A DNA stretch of 64,000 nt, from assembly GCA_946803715.1 (NCBI GenBank), contig CAMPET010000002.1:674694-738693 (forward strand), written 5' to 3'. The position numbers and the translations under genes were made by a program. Source of the stretch: Beroe ovata. Taxonomy: Eukaryota; Ctenophora; Nuda; Beroida; Beroidae. Under the pieces are notes generated by a model that searched no databases, had not been told where the DNA came from, and was given only the letters and a program-made list of their open reading frames with translations. Within the stretch, counting starts at the first letter, position 1, and each line of letters begins with the position of its first letter. Positions 11,997 to 23,400 of this stretch are shown here, in pieces.

Positions 11997-12610
11997 CTTT
12001 TGAACAGCTTTTGCTAATACTTTTTCAAGTGATGACCAGTTTTAAATCATTTCACACAGTTTAGCATAGGAGGACATTTTATGTTTCCTGTTATTTGATT
12101 CAATGCTGAAGTGCATGTCAAATGTCTTTTATGGTGCACAATCACCAGACACTAGTTACCTATTTCATTTGTTTCTTGATAATAGGTATACCTCAAGACA
12201 ACTCAAGAGTTAGAGGATGATTTCCACCAAAAAGTTATTCTCAACCTTTGAATCAGATAAAAGTGGAACAGGTATTAATTGTCCACCTTGGTGAAGGTGC
12301 TCCCTGAAGCATCTATAGGTTATGAAAAGCATGCAAGCCAAAAGGGTGTGGAGAACCTTTTTGTGTGTTTGTCCATCAAGGCTCTGAAAGGGCAGACTTG
12401 GTAGACTATATGTGTTTATGTTACCCACTAGACTAAAAGCTAGGATGCTTACCAAACACTATAAGACATATTACCTGAGTTTGTTTTCCGTTTTTGCTGA
12501 AATTTGATTATTTTATTATAATCAACTCCACTTTTCTATTTCTAACGTTTAATGCATGGACTATCTATCGGTAGATCTGGATGAGCTGATTCCAATAGTG
12601 CCAAGCTAAG

Positions 12611-12725
12611 GAACCGTTCACAAATTACGTAATCAGCCGAGGGGGGAGGGGTTTCCAAATGATTACGCTTGATTACGAAGGGGGGTGGGGGGTTTTGACC
12701 ATGATAACGTAATCAAGACATTTTG
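12611..12725. mobile_element. possible MITE-like repeat with ATTACGTAAT ends
   Basis: ACAAATTACGTAATCAGCC on the left and GATAACGTAATCAAGAC on the right flank two G-rich blocks and an inner TGATTACG motif. The arrangement resembles short non-autonomous DNA elements. No target duplication is clear and there is only one copy here. Confidence 0.3.
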
Positions 12726-12820
12726 AGAATTCTTGGCCCTCGACGCCTGTCAGACTGCAAGTTCAAAGTTTGACAATTTTTCTGATTAGGCTTACAGTAT
12801 CTGTGTATACCTCTGGCGGG

Positions 12821-12884
12821 TCACGTGGTATAGTATGGGCGTAATTATTAGATCACGTGATACTTCAGCAGTAAAAATCACGTG
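12821..12884. promoter_or_regulatory. three CACGTG E-boxes upstream of SMYD5
   Basis: CACGTG occurs at 12822, 12854 (within the palindrome TCACGTGA) and 12879. All three lie about 360-430 bp upstream of the first recognisable SMYD5 exon. CACGTG is the core bound by MYC/USF/MiT-type bHLH factors. The same motif clusters before the KLF gene (46796-47147). A promoter role is inferred from position only. Confidence 0.35.
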
Positions 12885-12904
12885 GCTTAATATAAGACGT
12901 TAGT

Positions 12905-13118
12905 AACTGTGTAGGTTAGCACTCTCTGTGCTCCCCTTTACTGAGCGTATACTCACTGTATATCGCAGCACTCACTGTGCCCCCTTCACCTGAGCGTATA
13001 CTCACTGTATATCGCTAGCACTCACCGTGCTCCCCTTCTACTGAGCGTATACTCACTGTTTATCGCTAGCACTCACTGTGCTTCCTTCTACTGAGCGTAT
13101 ACTCAGTGTATACAACTT
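12905..13118. repeat. tandem repeat, about 60-bp unit, 3.5 copies
   Basis: The repeated block contains TACTGAGCGTATACTCACTG, TATATCGCTAGCACTCAC and TGTGCTCCCCTTC. Copies differ by a few bases. It lies between the E-boxes and the first SMYD5 exon and may span the transcription start. Confidence 0.8.
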
Positions 13119-13246
13119 ACTAACTTAGTACTAGCTGTACCCCCTTCAAGGAAGCATTTTTGGAGAAGACTCATAGACATAGGTATTATATATTACATTG
13201 GTATTATATATTATATTGGTATTATATATTGGATCATCATGCTAAG

Positions 13247-14537
13247 GTTAATATCAGTACAGGTCTTATTGCGACAGAAAAGATCACAAAAAAACAGATA
13301 TTATTCAAGGAAAAGCCTCTGATATGCGGTCAATATTCATGGGGGGTTGTCTATGGGTAAGAATGCTTGTTAATCATTAGTCAAAATTCAAATGATCCCT
13401 GAATTAGGGCACATAAAGTTTTTGGAACTAGTCACAGGTAGCTAACCTTACATCTTTTTTTGATGAAATATTAATGATGTTTGAACCAGGTATGATGCGT
13501 GTCATCATTGTCTCAAATCCCTCGAATCTCCGTTGCATATGGTGAGAAGACTTACCGCCGACTCTGGAATAATTCTTCCATTTCCCGACCCATCAGTTTG
13601 CAATATGCCATCCATATCCTGTCCAGGTTTCTTTACTATTTTTTTTCTTCTTGTGCGATATTATCCCTGTAAAAAGTTCAATGCTGTTAGAGTTGGACTA
13701 GCAATACAATGCCTATTATTAAAGTATTAATAGAGAAAGGTATTTTCAAATGTTTTTGATAACGTGACAGCGATTGACCAATGAGAACACAGAAACAACC
13801 AATGAAAATACAGAAATGCTGTCACGTGATCAATAACAGTTGGGACCCCTCCCCAAAAATACCATTCTCTGTAATAGAATTGGTTATTTCTCTATAATTG
13901 GGTTCGTTATTTCTCAGGCTGTAAGGCAAAGTTCTGCTCCGACAAGTGTTTGAAGGGTGCTCTCGATCTTTATCACTCTGCCGTCTGTACGAATGGTACC
14001 TAGTTTCAATGAAGTGAAATAATGCTCAATTAAGCAATGAAATATATTTGGTGGTACCGTGTATTATTAATATTTCAGGAGACACCGATCACCCACTCCT
14101 CAAGCTAGATGAACTGTGGCGACACATGCACTACCCGCCTGAGAGCACTAGTTTGATCTTCATTGTAAAGATCATTGGGATGATAATCGTTTCAGGTAAG
14201 TCCAGAGTGACTGACAAGGGCAAGATTTCATTGCACTGGAACTCTCTTTCAATGGAGAGAGAGAGATAGTTCTCAGGACAATTTGCCAACTCTTTACTGC
14301 CTGCCCAAAAAATGTCGTGTTAATACCTATCTGTGCCTGGTGCCTACAGATTTAGAACAGATGTGAAAAAGATGTTAATGAAAATAATGCGACAACCGTT
14401 CATTACTAGCAAATTACTACGTCATCAGATTGAGCAGAATAATGCTAAGATATACTAACTGTGCAGTGTTCAGTGTACACGTTATGAAAATTGGGATTCA
14501 CTCCTCTACCCTCATTTATTTGTTAACTTATCCCCCC

Positions 14538-14572
<35 letters not shown>

Positions 14573-17500
14573 CTTCTGCAGGTAAAATTCCGGAGATGCT
14601 GCAGGGTTTCTACCATGCAGTGGAACACAAGGGAAACGTGCACAGAGTCTTGCGAGCAGAGTTCATATCACAACTAAATCTGCTTAGAGATGGGTTGCTG
14701 CAGATATACGGAGATAACAGCACACTGGTACAACAGTTCTTGTCACAGGAAAGCTTTGCTACTTTCATAGCCCTTTTAGGTACCTACCTGAGCCAATTCT
14801 TCACTCTTAAGTAGCCCTGACAACACAAGATACATGTTACCCTGACAACACAAGATACATGTTACCCTGACAACACAAGATACATGTTACCCTGACAACA
14901 CAAGATACATGTTACCCTGACAACACAAGATACGTGTTACCCTGACAACAGAGATACATGTTGCCCTGACAACACAAGATACATGTTACCCTGACAACAC
15001 AAGATACATATTGTGGTAACCTGACAACACTAGGTACATGTTAACATGACGACAATATGTCAACAGTATATTTTTGACAGGAATGAACGGGCAAGGAATT
15101 GGAAGTTCCTCATTTGCGGAGTACTGTCGCAACATCGAAACATCGCCCCTCAGCGATGATGATAAGATTCATTTTGACAAATGGCAAGTATTTATCACAT
15201 CATGTTGGAAAATTTTGATCGTTGCAATAAAACGACTAATTAATTAAACGGACTAAAGATCAACATTTTAAAGTAGAGTGTTTCCCGATACGAGTTTCGA
15301 AACTCGAGGTAAACAAAGGTTAAGGGAGTCGCAACAAAATGGCACGATTTCCTCAAGAATTCAAAGTTGTTAAGTGAATTGCATCCTCGTGTGACGTCAT
15401 TGTCACACGCGTACTCGCTACAAGCGAAACTTTTTTGTTTCATTGATTTTGAAGGTACCGTGCTTATTCGAAGCTTTGACGCAGTTGGCATTCCTTGCTC
15501 ATTGCACACACTGCTCATAAGCTGCTCTAAGGTCCGTCAACAAGCGTTTGCCATTATTGTAGCAAATAAACGATAATTTCAGTAACATTCTGTACGGTGA
15601 AAGCTTTGTTAGTATGAATAATGAGTGAATCAACACGCTAATAGTACGTGTTCCTTATTCTCCTCTATAATACCTCTGTGTTGTCCTTTCCCGTTAGAGG
15701 AGTGTATTGATGAGACTGATAAAACAATTAATCTGTAATTTGCATTATAAAGTAACTTGTTATGAAGTAACTTGGTAAAACAACTTTCACCTGTTCGACT
15801 TCGCCACGATTCCCTCACTCCTCAACCCCTCACCCCACACCCCACACAAATCACCTCACCTCACCCCACACAAATCACATCATCTCTAACTTTGCCCCCT
15901 GTATTCAGGTTGGACCAAATCTATGAGAAGATAGAAGCAGAGAGTGGTGTATTTACTGATGTCGAGGGAACAGGGCTGTACGAACTGCAGAGTAAGCTGA
16001 ATCACAGCTGCGACCCTAACGTACAGGTCAGTCTCGACCAATACATTGTATAATGGGAGTAGGTATACACTGTACACTGTATAGTATACACTTGACTGTA
16101 CAGTGTACACTGAATCACAGCTGCGACCCTAACGTACAGGTCAGTCTCCCATTGTATAATGGGAGTAGATATACACTGTACACTGTATAGTATACACTTG
16201 ACTGTACAGTGTGCAGTCAAGCGTACACTGAACAGTTCAGTGTCTACCAATGAAATACATTGTATACATATAATACATTTAATACAGTACGTATACATTA
16301 TCACACACACACACACACACACACACANNNNNNNNNNNNNNNNNNNNNNNNNNNNNNNNNNNNNNNNNNNNNNNNNNNNNNNNNNNNNNNNNNNNNNNNN
16401 NNNNNNNNNNNNNNNNNNNNNNNNNNNNNNNNNNNNNNNNNNNNNNNNNNNNNNNNNNNNNNNNNNNNNNNNNNNNNNNNNNNNNNNNNNNNNNNNNNNN
16501 NNNNNNNNNNNNNNNNNNNNNNNNNNNNNNNNNNNNNNNNNNNNNNNNNNNNNNNNNNNNNNNNTACACTGAATCACAGCTGCGATCCTAACGTACAGGT
16601 CAGTCTCGACCAATATATTGTATAATGGGAGTAGGTATACACTGTACACTGTATAGTATACACTTGACTGTACAGTGTACACTGAATCACAGCTGCGATC
16701 CTAACGTACAGGTCAGTCTCGACCAATCTATAATATAAAGGAAGAAGGCACTTATAGGAAATCGGTTTTTTGTACACGATTAACTCGACCTAGGGGAGTT
16801 GGAGATTCGGGATTTTTTGCAAGGTGGTAGAAAAAAGGATTCCGCTTAGGACGATCATTCGATATTTTTGATTAAGATCTTAGATTTTCTGTAATCGGCG
16901 TCGGAAGTTTTGGGAAGAGATGCAAAAATCAATTATAGGGTGTAGCAGAAATTTGCATTTTACGCCGTTGCTAGGCGACGAAGGAGTTGCACGTGCGAAT
17001 TCAATGCGCGCGTATGGATGCGTCCTTATTTCGTTGTTTCTTTGTTTTGAAACGTTTCAATTTTGATGCTCATTCAAATTAACTCATTTTTTGATAAATT
17101 CTAATATTCAGTGCAGCACGCCCACTTGACGGGCGTTCTAGTCTATAATATAAAGGAATAAGGCACTTATAGGAAAGTGGTTCCGCTGTACACGGATAAC
17201 TCGACCAAATGGAGTTGGAGAGCCGGGATTTTTTGCAAGGTGGTAGATAGATAAATTCCGCTGTCGAACATCATTTCGGATTTTTGAATTAGGTCTTAGA
17301 TTTTTTGTAATCAGCGTCGGAAGTTGGGAAAAGGGTTGCGAAAAACGACTATGCGATATAGGAGGAATAAGCGTNATCAGGGATATAGAGAAGGGGGAAG
17401 AGTTGTGTATCTCATATATCAGTTCCTGCCAGATGAACAGTTCACGACATTCCAGGAGGAAATTCCTCGCAGAAGTTAGTAAATTCTATCTGCACCTGAT

Positions 17501-17659
17501 TGATGTTATCCTCGTATTTACCTGTCGCTAACTTTTCCGCTCTATCAGAATTATCTGTTCGAATGTGAATGTGCCAAGTGCACGGAGCAGTATGGCGATC
17601 CTGATGTCACTTCAAACGAGAGTGAAGATGAGGATGGTGAGGACGAGGTCATGGAGTGA
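13247..17659 (+). CDS. SMYD5: SMYD5-like SET/MYND methyltransferase, one exon missing
   Basis: SMYD5 is a SET lysine methyltransferase reported to act on histone tails and on ribosomal protein eL40. Exons, all in frame: 13247-13356, 13490-13626, 13918-13995, 14079-14195, 14582-14779, 15081-15183, 15909-16026, 17376-17474 (cut at its 5' edge by the N at 17375) and 17549-17659. They encode the split-SET N-part (GLIATEKI, KEKPLICGQYSW), the MYND zinc cluster (CHHCLKSLE, CKAKFCSDKCLKGA, YHSAVC), and DELWRHMHYPPES. The SET core follows with NGQGIGSSSF, GLYELQSKLNHSCDPN and EKGEELCISY, then the post-SET FECECAKC and an acidic tail. The exon between NHSCDPNVQ and IRDIEKGEE is lost at the N. No in-frame ATG precedes the first exon; an acceptor at 13246 suggests a short upstream first exon I cannot place. 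The intron at 15184 starts with GC. Confidence 0.9.
14531..14572. repeat. (CA)n microsatellite in SMYD5 intron
   Basis: CA dinucleotides lie just before the acceptor of the exon at 14582. Confidence 0.85.
14815..15047. repeat. 25-bp minisatellite in SMYD5 intron, about 9 copies
   Basis: Units begin CCCTGACAACACAAGATACA and end TGTTA, repeated about nine times with few changes in the first copies and decay at the 3' end. They occupy most of the intron between the exons at 14582-14779 and 15081-15183. Confidence 0.92.
15991..16726. repeat. tandem repeat that includes the SMYD5 NHSC exon end
   Basis: A unit of about 117 bp contains AATCACAGCTGCGACCCTAA (coding NHSCDPN), the donor GTCAGT, and ATACACTGTACACTGTATAG. 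It is repeated at about 15995, 16111, 16571 and 16684 on both sides of a 237-N gap (16328-16564). Only the first copy is continuous with the upstream exon; the others are exon fragments in intron sequence. It may be a true minisatellite, an assembly collapse, or both. Confidence 0.8.
16727..17141. mobile_element. Helitron-like non-autonomous element, complete
   Basis: The 415-bp element starts TCTATAATATAAAG and ends CTAG. Just before the end is a hairpin, ACGCCC, loop acttgac, GGGCGT. It is preceded by A (16726) and followed by T (17142), so it sits between A and T with no target duplication. These are the classical Helitron hallmarks: 5' TC, 3' hairpin plus CTRR, A/T insertion. It lies inside a SMYD5 intron. 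There is no coding capacity, so it depends on an autonomous partner. Confidence 0.75.
17142..17374. mobile_element. second Helitron-like copy, truncated at N
   Basis: A second copy begins exactly one base after the first ends, again TCTATAATATAAAG, and follows the first for about 210 bp with moderate divergence (shared motifs include GGCACTTATAGGAAA and TTTTTTGCAAGGTGGTAGA). It is lost at the N at 17375, so its 3' end cannot be checked. Confidence 0.7.
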
Positions 17660-18015
17660 CATTTTTGTGATGATTTTGTCAAGTTTTGTCATCTATATTT
17701 TGAAATGCTTAACCTGTAATCAAAACTTTCTACGGCAAATAAGGATCGGTCACAATGAAAATTCTAGTTTATGTAGCGCGCTCAGTTGATTTTCAGACAA
17801 ACTTTAACTCGTCATCCAATCGATNCCTAACCGTTAAGGTTAGTGTTAAAGTTAGGTTAGCATAAAAGCTGGCAGGCGCGTCGCAAGTACCGTCGTGCGC
17901 GGATTCAAACGAGGCAGATTAGCAGCTGCGCGTACTTATAGGATGCTTAAATTTGCGGCGCGGCTTGACACAAGTCACGAAAAACATCTCCTGAAGAAAT
18001 TCGTGTTCTTGTCAT

Positions 18016-18815
18016 TTGTCGATCGATGATAGACCCTGTCGAGAATTTCGTTGCGCGCGGCGCAAACTTATTCTCAGACAGGCTTGCATCAGCGGTCTGG
18101 CATCGTCCGACAATCTTGTCATCAGATTCTGTCAGTGATTCTGTAATAAGTTGGGTGAAGTTTCATTGTGTGAACACTGAACAGTGTCGAGTTGATTTCA
18201 CTAAAATGTATCTCCTGAAGGTTACCCAAATCTATGTTCAATAATATTAATAGTGGTCTCGGTTGGCTGTCGATGATAGCCCCTGTCGAGAATTTCATTG
18301 CGCGCGCGCCGCAAATTATTCTCGCTGGCGCTCGCCGCTTCGCGGCTCGCGTCATGGTCAGCTGGGCCTAGCATCGCCAGGCAATGGTCTCGGTCAATAA
18401 TTGTCCCATTCCTTTTGCCTGGCGATGCTAGGCCCAGCTGACGGCCTGACGCGAGCCGCAAAATTCGGCGAGCGCCAGCGAGATTGCGAGAATGATTTGC
18501 GGCGCGCGCGCAATGAAATTCTTTGTAGGATTTTACCCTACCGTCGGTGCGCGCGATTTTCAATCCGCCCCTTGCCAGGGATAAAATCCCGCCAGCAAGG
18601 GTAAGGTGAAATCCTACAATGAAATTCTCGACAGGGGCTATATGTGCACACGTTGCGCGCCCCTATTCTATTCAGTGAACTGAAAAGTCGTAGAAACCGC
18701 GGAGACGCGCAGCGCGCGTGGAGTTTGTCGGACGATGCCAGACCGCTGATGCAAGCCGCATAAGTTTGCGCCGCGCGCAACGAAATTCTCGACAGGGTCT
18801 ATCATCGATCGACAA
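18016..18815. mobile_element. large foldback element F4 with nested insertions
   Basis: Left arm 18016-18113 and right arm 18725-18815 are almost perfect reverse complements, both ending TTGTCGATCGATGATAGA outward and carrying CTGTCGAGAATTTCGTTGCG and a GCGCGC core. Inside is a second inverted pair (about 18268-18388 and 18413-18513 plus 18629-18645) of the same type, itself split by element F3. No clear target duplication is seen around the outer element. Parts of the same family recur at 34052-34124 and 34660-34710. Confidence 0.75.
18523..18619. mobile_element. foldback MITE F3 with 9-bp target duplication
   Basis: The 97-bp element has inverted ends TTGTAGGATTTTACCCTACC and GGGTAAGGTGAAATCCTACAA (its last 20 pair with the left end). 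It is flanked by TGAAATTCT at 18514-18522 and 18620-18628, a perfect 9-bp duplication. Removing the element and one TGAAATTCT restores the continuous right arm of the surrounding F4-type palindrome, which proves the insertion. Nine-bp duplications are typical of Mutator-like transposases. Confidence 0.88.
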
Positions 18816-18860
18816 GCGCGGAGTATTTGGGTCACACAGCGCGGGAACAGGGCTATATTC

Positions 18861-18961
18861 TTGTCAGATTTTATCTGACCTCAGTTTCTCGCGCGCGGCG
18901 CGCGCGCCTTCATCGATGAAGGCGCGCTCGCGCGAGAAACAGGTCAGGTAACATCTGACAA
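18861..18961. mobile_element. foldback MITE F2 with 8-bp target duplication
   Basis: The 101-bp element starts TTGTCAGATTTTATCTGACC and ends GGTCAGGTAACATCTGACAA. It has a GCGCGC-rich centre around TTCATCGATGAA. The flanks are CTATATTC at 18853-18860 and 18962-18969, an exact 8-bp duplication as left by hAT-type transposases. A second copy is at 34515-34578. Confidence 0.85.
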
Positions 18962-19439
18962 CTATATTCTAAAAGTCTAATCGATGAACACTTCACAGAA
19001 AATTTTTCCTTGAGTTTGACAATGGGTGCCAACAAATAACTTAGTGAGAACGAGTGTCGAGTAGGAGTTGTATTGTGTATCAGCACAGCAATCGATGAAG
19101 GAATGGGGGAAAATGTATATGTTTACAATCTAGCGGACTTATTTGAAACAAATAAGTCTTCTTGCAATGCCCAGTTGTTTGACATTTTTTGATTCACACT
19201 ATTGCATTAACTATATTATTAACTATGTAAATATCGACAAAACAAGGTTTTTATCATGAGTCAGAATGAATACAATGAGTTTAAACCTTAACATGGAAGT
19301 TACTACTTAGGGTGAGTCTTAGACTGAGTCAATTGTCTAAAGTTTATTGTCTTATGTGGAAGTCATAACCTGTCTTGAGGCAAATTTTAGTATTGTTTCA
19401 CAATAACCGGCAAAAGGTCATAAGATATGTGATTGTGCC

Positions 19440-20250
19440 CATTGTGTCCATCACTTAGAAAATGTCTAATGACATCTAATGGACGTCTATTTGACCTCCA
19501 TCATACACTCCAGTCATCATGACAATTTGGTATTTTTGACCATTCTACACCAATGGACACAATTTGTCGATTTTCGATTTCCAATGGACACAGCATGTCC
19601 ACTGGACATGATATGCCTATTAGACAAAATATGCCCATTGGACACACAAATGTTCATTGGACACAGTGTGTCTACTGGAAACAGCAATTCCACTGGTCAC
19701 AATTTGACCATTGGAAGAAATACGTCCATCAAGATCATAATGACTATTGGACATAATATTTCCATGGGAAGTCCTAACCCGAACCCAATAGAAGTATTGT
19801 GTCCAATGGACAATGGACATGTTGTGCCCAATGGACAACATTGTATAATAAACGCATTGTGCACGTTTTATTGTGAGCAGTGGACGTCATGTGAACAATA
19901 GACATATTGTGTTCAGTGACACGATGAATCCATTGGACACAATGTATCAAGTGTCCAAAGTACATGTGTATTGGACACTCTGTGCCCACTGTGTCCATTG
20001 GTCAAAATTTCTGCATTGTGTCCATTGGACTGAATTACCATTTTGATGTCCATCAACAAGGGCGGATTTGTAGATGTGTCCATTGTGCCCACCCAGATGC
20101 ACAAGATCAATGTCCATTGACAAATGAGCATGTCCACTGGACATCGAAAATAGACAAATTGTGTCCATTGTGTCTATTGGTGTACAATGGTCTAAAATAC
20201 CAAATTGCCATGATGAGTGGAGTGTCTAATGGACGTCCAATAGACATTTC
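19440..20250. repeat. degenerate minisatellite built on TCCATTGGACA
   Basis: About 800 bp is made of variants of TTGTGTCCATTGGACACA at roughly 20-26 bp spacing, in both orientations. Many units are self-complementary (TGTCCACTGGACA at 19597 and 20129). It ends about 220 bp before the ATG of the coiled-coil gene. Open frames on both strands here (PLDT- and IGHS-type periodic peptides) are by-products of the repeat. Confidence 0.8.
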
Positions 20251-20468
20251 CTTATTGGTGAACACAATTATGGATCTTATGACCCTTTTACCCAAGTTTT
20301 TTATGAATACTTAAGTTATTATGATGACCCCTTCAATTCTTTATACCAACTTCATTTTAGGTAGTCCAACTTCATTTTAGGTAGTATATCAATATTCCAT
20401 TTCACATTTAGTGGTTCAGTTATTGTGATTTCATTCCTTTGTAACTGACCTTTGCTACTTTCTAGATC

Positions 20469-23400
20469 ATGTGTTCTAAGGGTCCTTTCAACAGAGATAA
20501 ATCAAGTTTAAGTGATTCTATTGAGAGAGTCGCCTTGTTACCAGATGTGATGAATTATCATTCCAGGCATTCATCAATAGTGGCTCATCAGAACAATCTT
20601 CTCCATGAAAAATACTCTGCTAAAATAGAGGAGTATAATTCCAGGCTCAAGTGCATAAATTCGGTGATAAATATGAAGATAGGTGACATCTGTATGTCAT
20701 ACTGCACAAAGCTGAAAAATAAGTATTATTCAATCGAAAACCATCTTCTAAGTCTTAGAGCATGTACATCACCCACTGACTTCCATGATGTTTGGGGCTT
20801 AATAAGCTCATCGACCACATTTTTACTTGAGACTATTGCATCACTGAGGCTAAAATTGATTTCTATTGAGAACGATAGGATGCAGCAATTGTTAACACTA
20901 ATGCAAGACAGTTACCTGGCAGTGAAGGAAAACTGTAACTGCGATGATCAGCAGCTAGATATATTCTACAATAGAGAGATCTGTAATATGAACAAAACAT
21001 CACTTTCCAACCGTAAAAAATATATCTTAGTGATAGCAGCTCTTAAGATGGAGGTCACACAATATCTTCAAGCATGGCACTGCTCATGGGAAGAGCTTTT
21101 ATATGCATGGAGGGATCAACTTACTAAGCAAAACATTGATCATATCCATTCTTTGACCCATCATAAACAATATGTTTATCCATTTGAGATCATGAATGCT
21201 CACAAGAAGTCTAAGTCTCTATTGAAAGAAATGGAAATATCTATCAATGAGAGCTTGAACCATCTCTGTGATATAATGCCTATAACAATTGAGATCGCTA
21301 TTCAAGCCTTCGACAAGATTGACCAAAGTATTTGTAATTGTGAGAATGTTATAGCAGAATATGATAGACACAGTACTGAAATTTACAGCACTAAGCTAAA
21401 ATCTATTCTCCTTCATGCCAATGAGATGGAAAGCTATTTGAAGAACAATTTTGTGTTTGAAGAAAACAAATCATACAACGCTTTTGAATACTCAGTGCAT
21501 GTTATATGCTCAGCATTTGAAAGCAAGATTAATGAAAAGCATCTTTCCCTCCTTAATGAATTACACCAGATTATTGGAAATACAAAGAAACTTTCTCAAA
21601 CTGTAAAAGACTATGTTTTCACTCTCTGCACAACATGGTGTGAATACATGAATGATTTTGAAGTTCAGAGCAAACAACTCATCAGAAAGATTGACAGATC
21701 TTTGCAAGAATATAATGGCAGAATTTTGTGGATGGAGAAAAATTTAGACAAACTTTGTAATTCAATGTTTGAATGTCAGACCAACAAGCATTTGAATAAA
21801 AAGTTGAGTGCTGCTGAGACAGTGTTAGCAAATATCTTTGATGAACATAGTAGATTTGAGGGTTCCCTTCAACAGCAGCTAATTCAATCAATGTCTGAAT
21901 GGGGAAAGGTAGAGAAGAAGTATGAGGCTTTGTTTATAGAAGCACTAGGTTTGAAAGAAGCTGATATGCCAGGTAATGACTTCAATGTCACAATAGCAGG
22001 AAAAATTTATACCATACAGGAAAGTGTGTTTAAGGGATTGATGAGTTTATCTACATGTGTAAGTCAATTCGTGATGAAGTGTTGTGAAAACTGTACAGAA
22101 AATTTTGTTTCTCAGAAAGATAAGAACCAACGTAAATTGACGAGCCTCTTAGAAAAGCGGACAAAAGAAGCTGAATCAGAAGTTATGTTGAGAAAAGAGT
22201 TTCATAAACCAAGATTGAGTTTCATAACTTCAAACTGTTATGATGTGAGAAAAGTTGAGATTGAAAAGCTGAATTCAGATAGTGAACTTTTGTTAGAAAC
22301 AATTTCTCATTTAAACATAAAATATTTTGCATCATTTGATAGATTGGTGTCATCCATAGAAGTCATTATTGAATCACATGGCAAAATTATGTCAGAAGTC
22401 GAGTCTGAAATCCTCATCAAAGAAAACAGCAGTGATCTGATGACTCTCAAGGATAAGTTCAAGGTTGTACATAGTAAAAGCATAGATGAATTTCAGTCAG
22501 CATTCGAACAATTCCAAGAGGAAGCCAATTTGTTCAAAGACGAAATTGAAAGTAAGTATCAGGAACTGTTGAACAGATCAGAATCAGGAAAATTGAAGTT
22601 TATACATGAACAAAAGATAAAAAACGAAATGGATGAATTTGATGACCTGGCTGCTGAAATGCGACTGAAAGCTGAAGAGCTGGAAATCAAATCAGATCAC
22701 ATTGATGTAAGAAGTTTGAAAGCATTATCAAGTTACAAGTATGCCCTTTTCTGTTTGTTCTATTTGGAACGCAGAGAGATGATTCTCAAAAATTGCCGTA
22801 TGAATATCAAGCATCATTCAGTTGCCTGCTGTAAAGGAATGTTCCAGTTCAACACCAAAATGGACAAATTTCTCTCTGGAAAAGAATATTTGTCACCTTC
22901 CTCTGTGAAGGGTATGATGGATGAATTTGAAACATTATACTCGGATACTCAAAAGCTCACAACCTTGTTCAACTTTGACTGTGATGTAGATGAACTGAGT
23001 CAGTGTTTATCAATGGAAAAATTGCAAAAACGATATAGTAAATTTGGGAATGCTTATGGGAACAACTATTCATCTGATTCAGCTTTCATAAAAGAAATAT
23101 ATAAAGTATCAAAAGATGAAACATGTGACCTGAAACAAATCGTGCATTATGATGACTCTAATTGGAAAATAAGTCGGTCTAAAATTCTTTATCAATATGG
23201 ATGGAATTCAAGGGTGAAGTATGGGGTTGGAGTTAATTCAGAGCGAATGTCCTCTCCAATTAGAATCATGAATCGAAGGAAAAAGGCCCCTTTTTCTAAC
23301 ACATCGCCATGGAATTCCCTGTTTTTATCACACTCTCAAATCAATGCCCAACCTCTGCAAAAACCAGCCTCTCTGAAAGAGAAGCCATATAATTCTAATG

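Noticed and set aside
13160-13360. A longer first SMYD5 frame starting at 13160
   Set aside because: That codon is TTG, there is no in-frame ATG, and the extra residues come from a TATTATATATTA repeat; conservation starts near VNISTGLI.
14815-15047. 25-bp direct repeats resembling a CRISPR array
   Set aside because: Head-to-tail minisatellite without spacers, inside a SMYD5 intron.
19479-20314. Several open frames on both strands with PLDT/IGHS periodic peptides
   Set aside because: They follow the TCCATTGGACA minisatellite, have no domain, and open frames occur on both strands as expected of a repeat.
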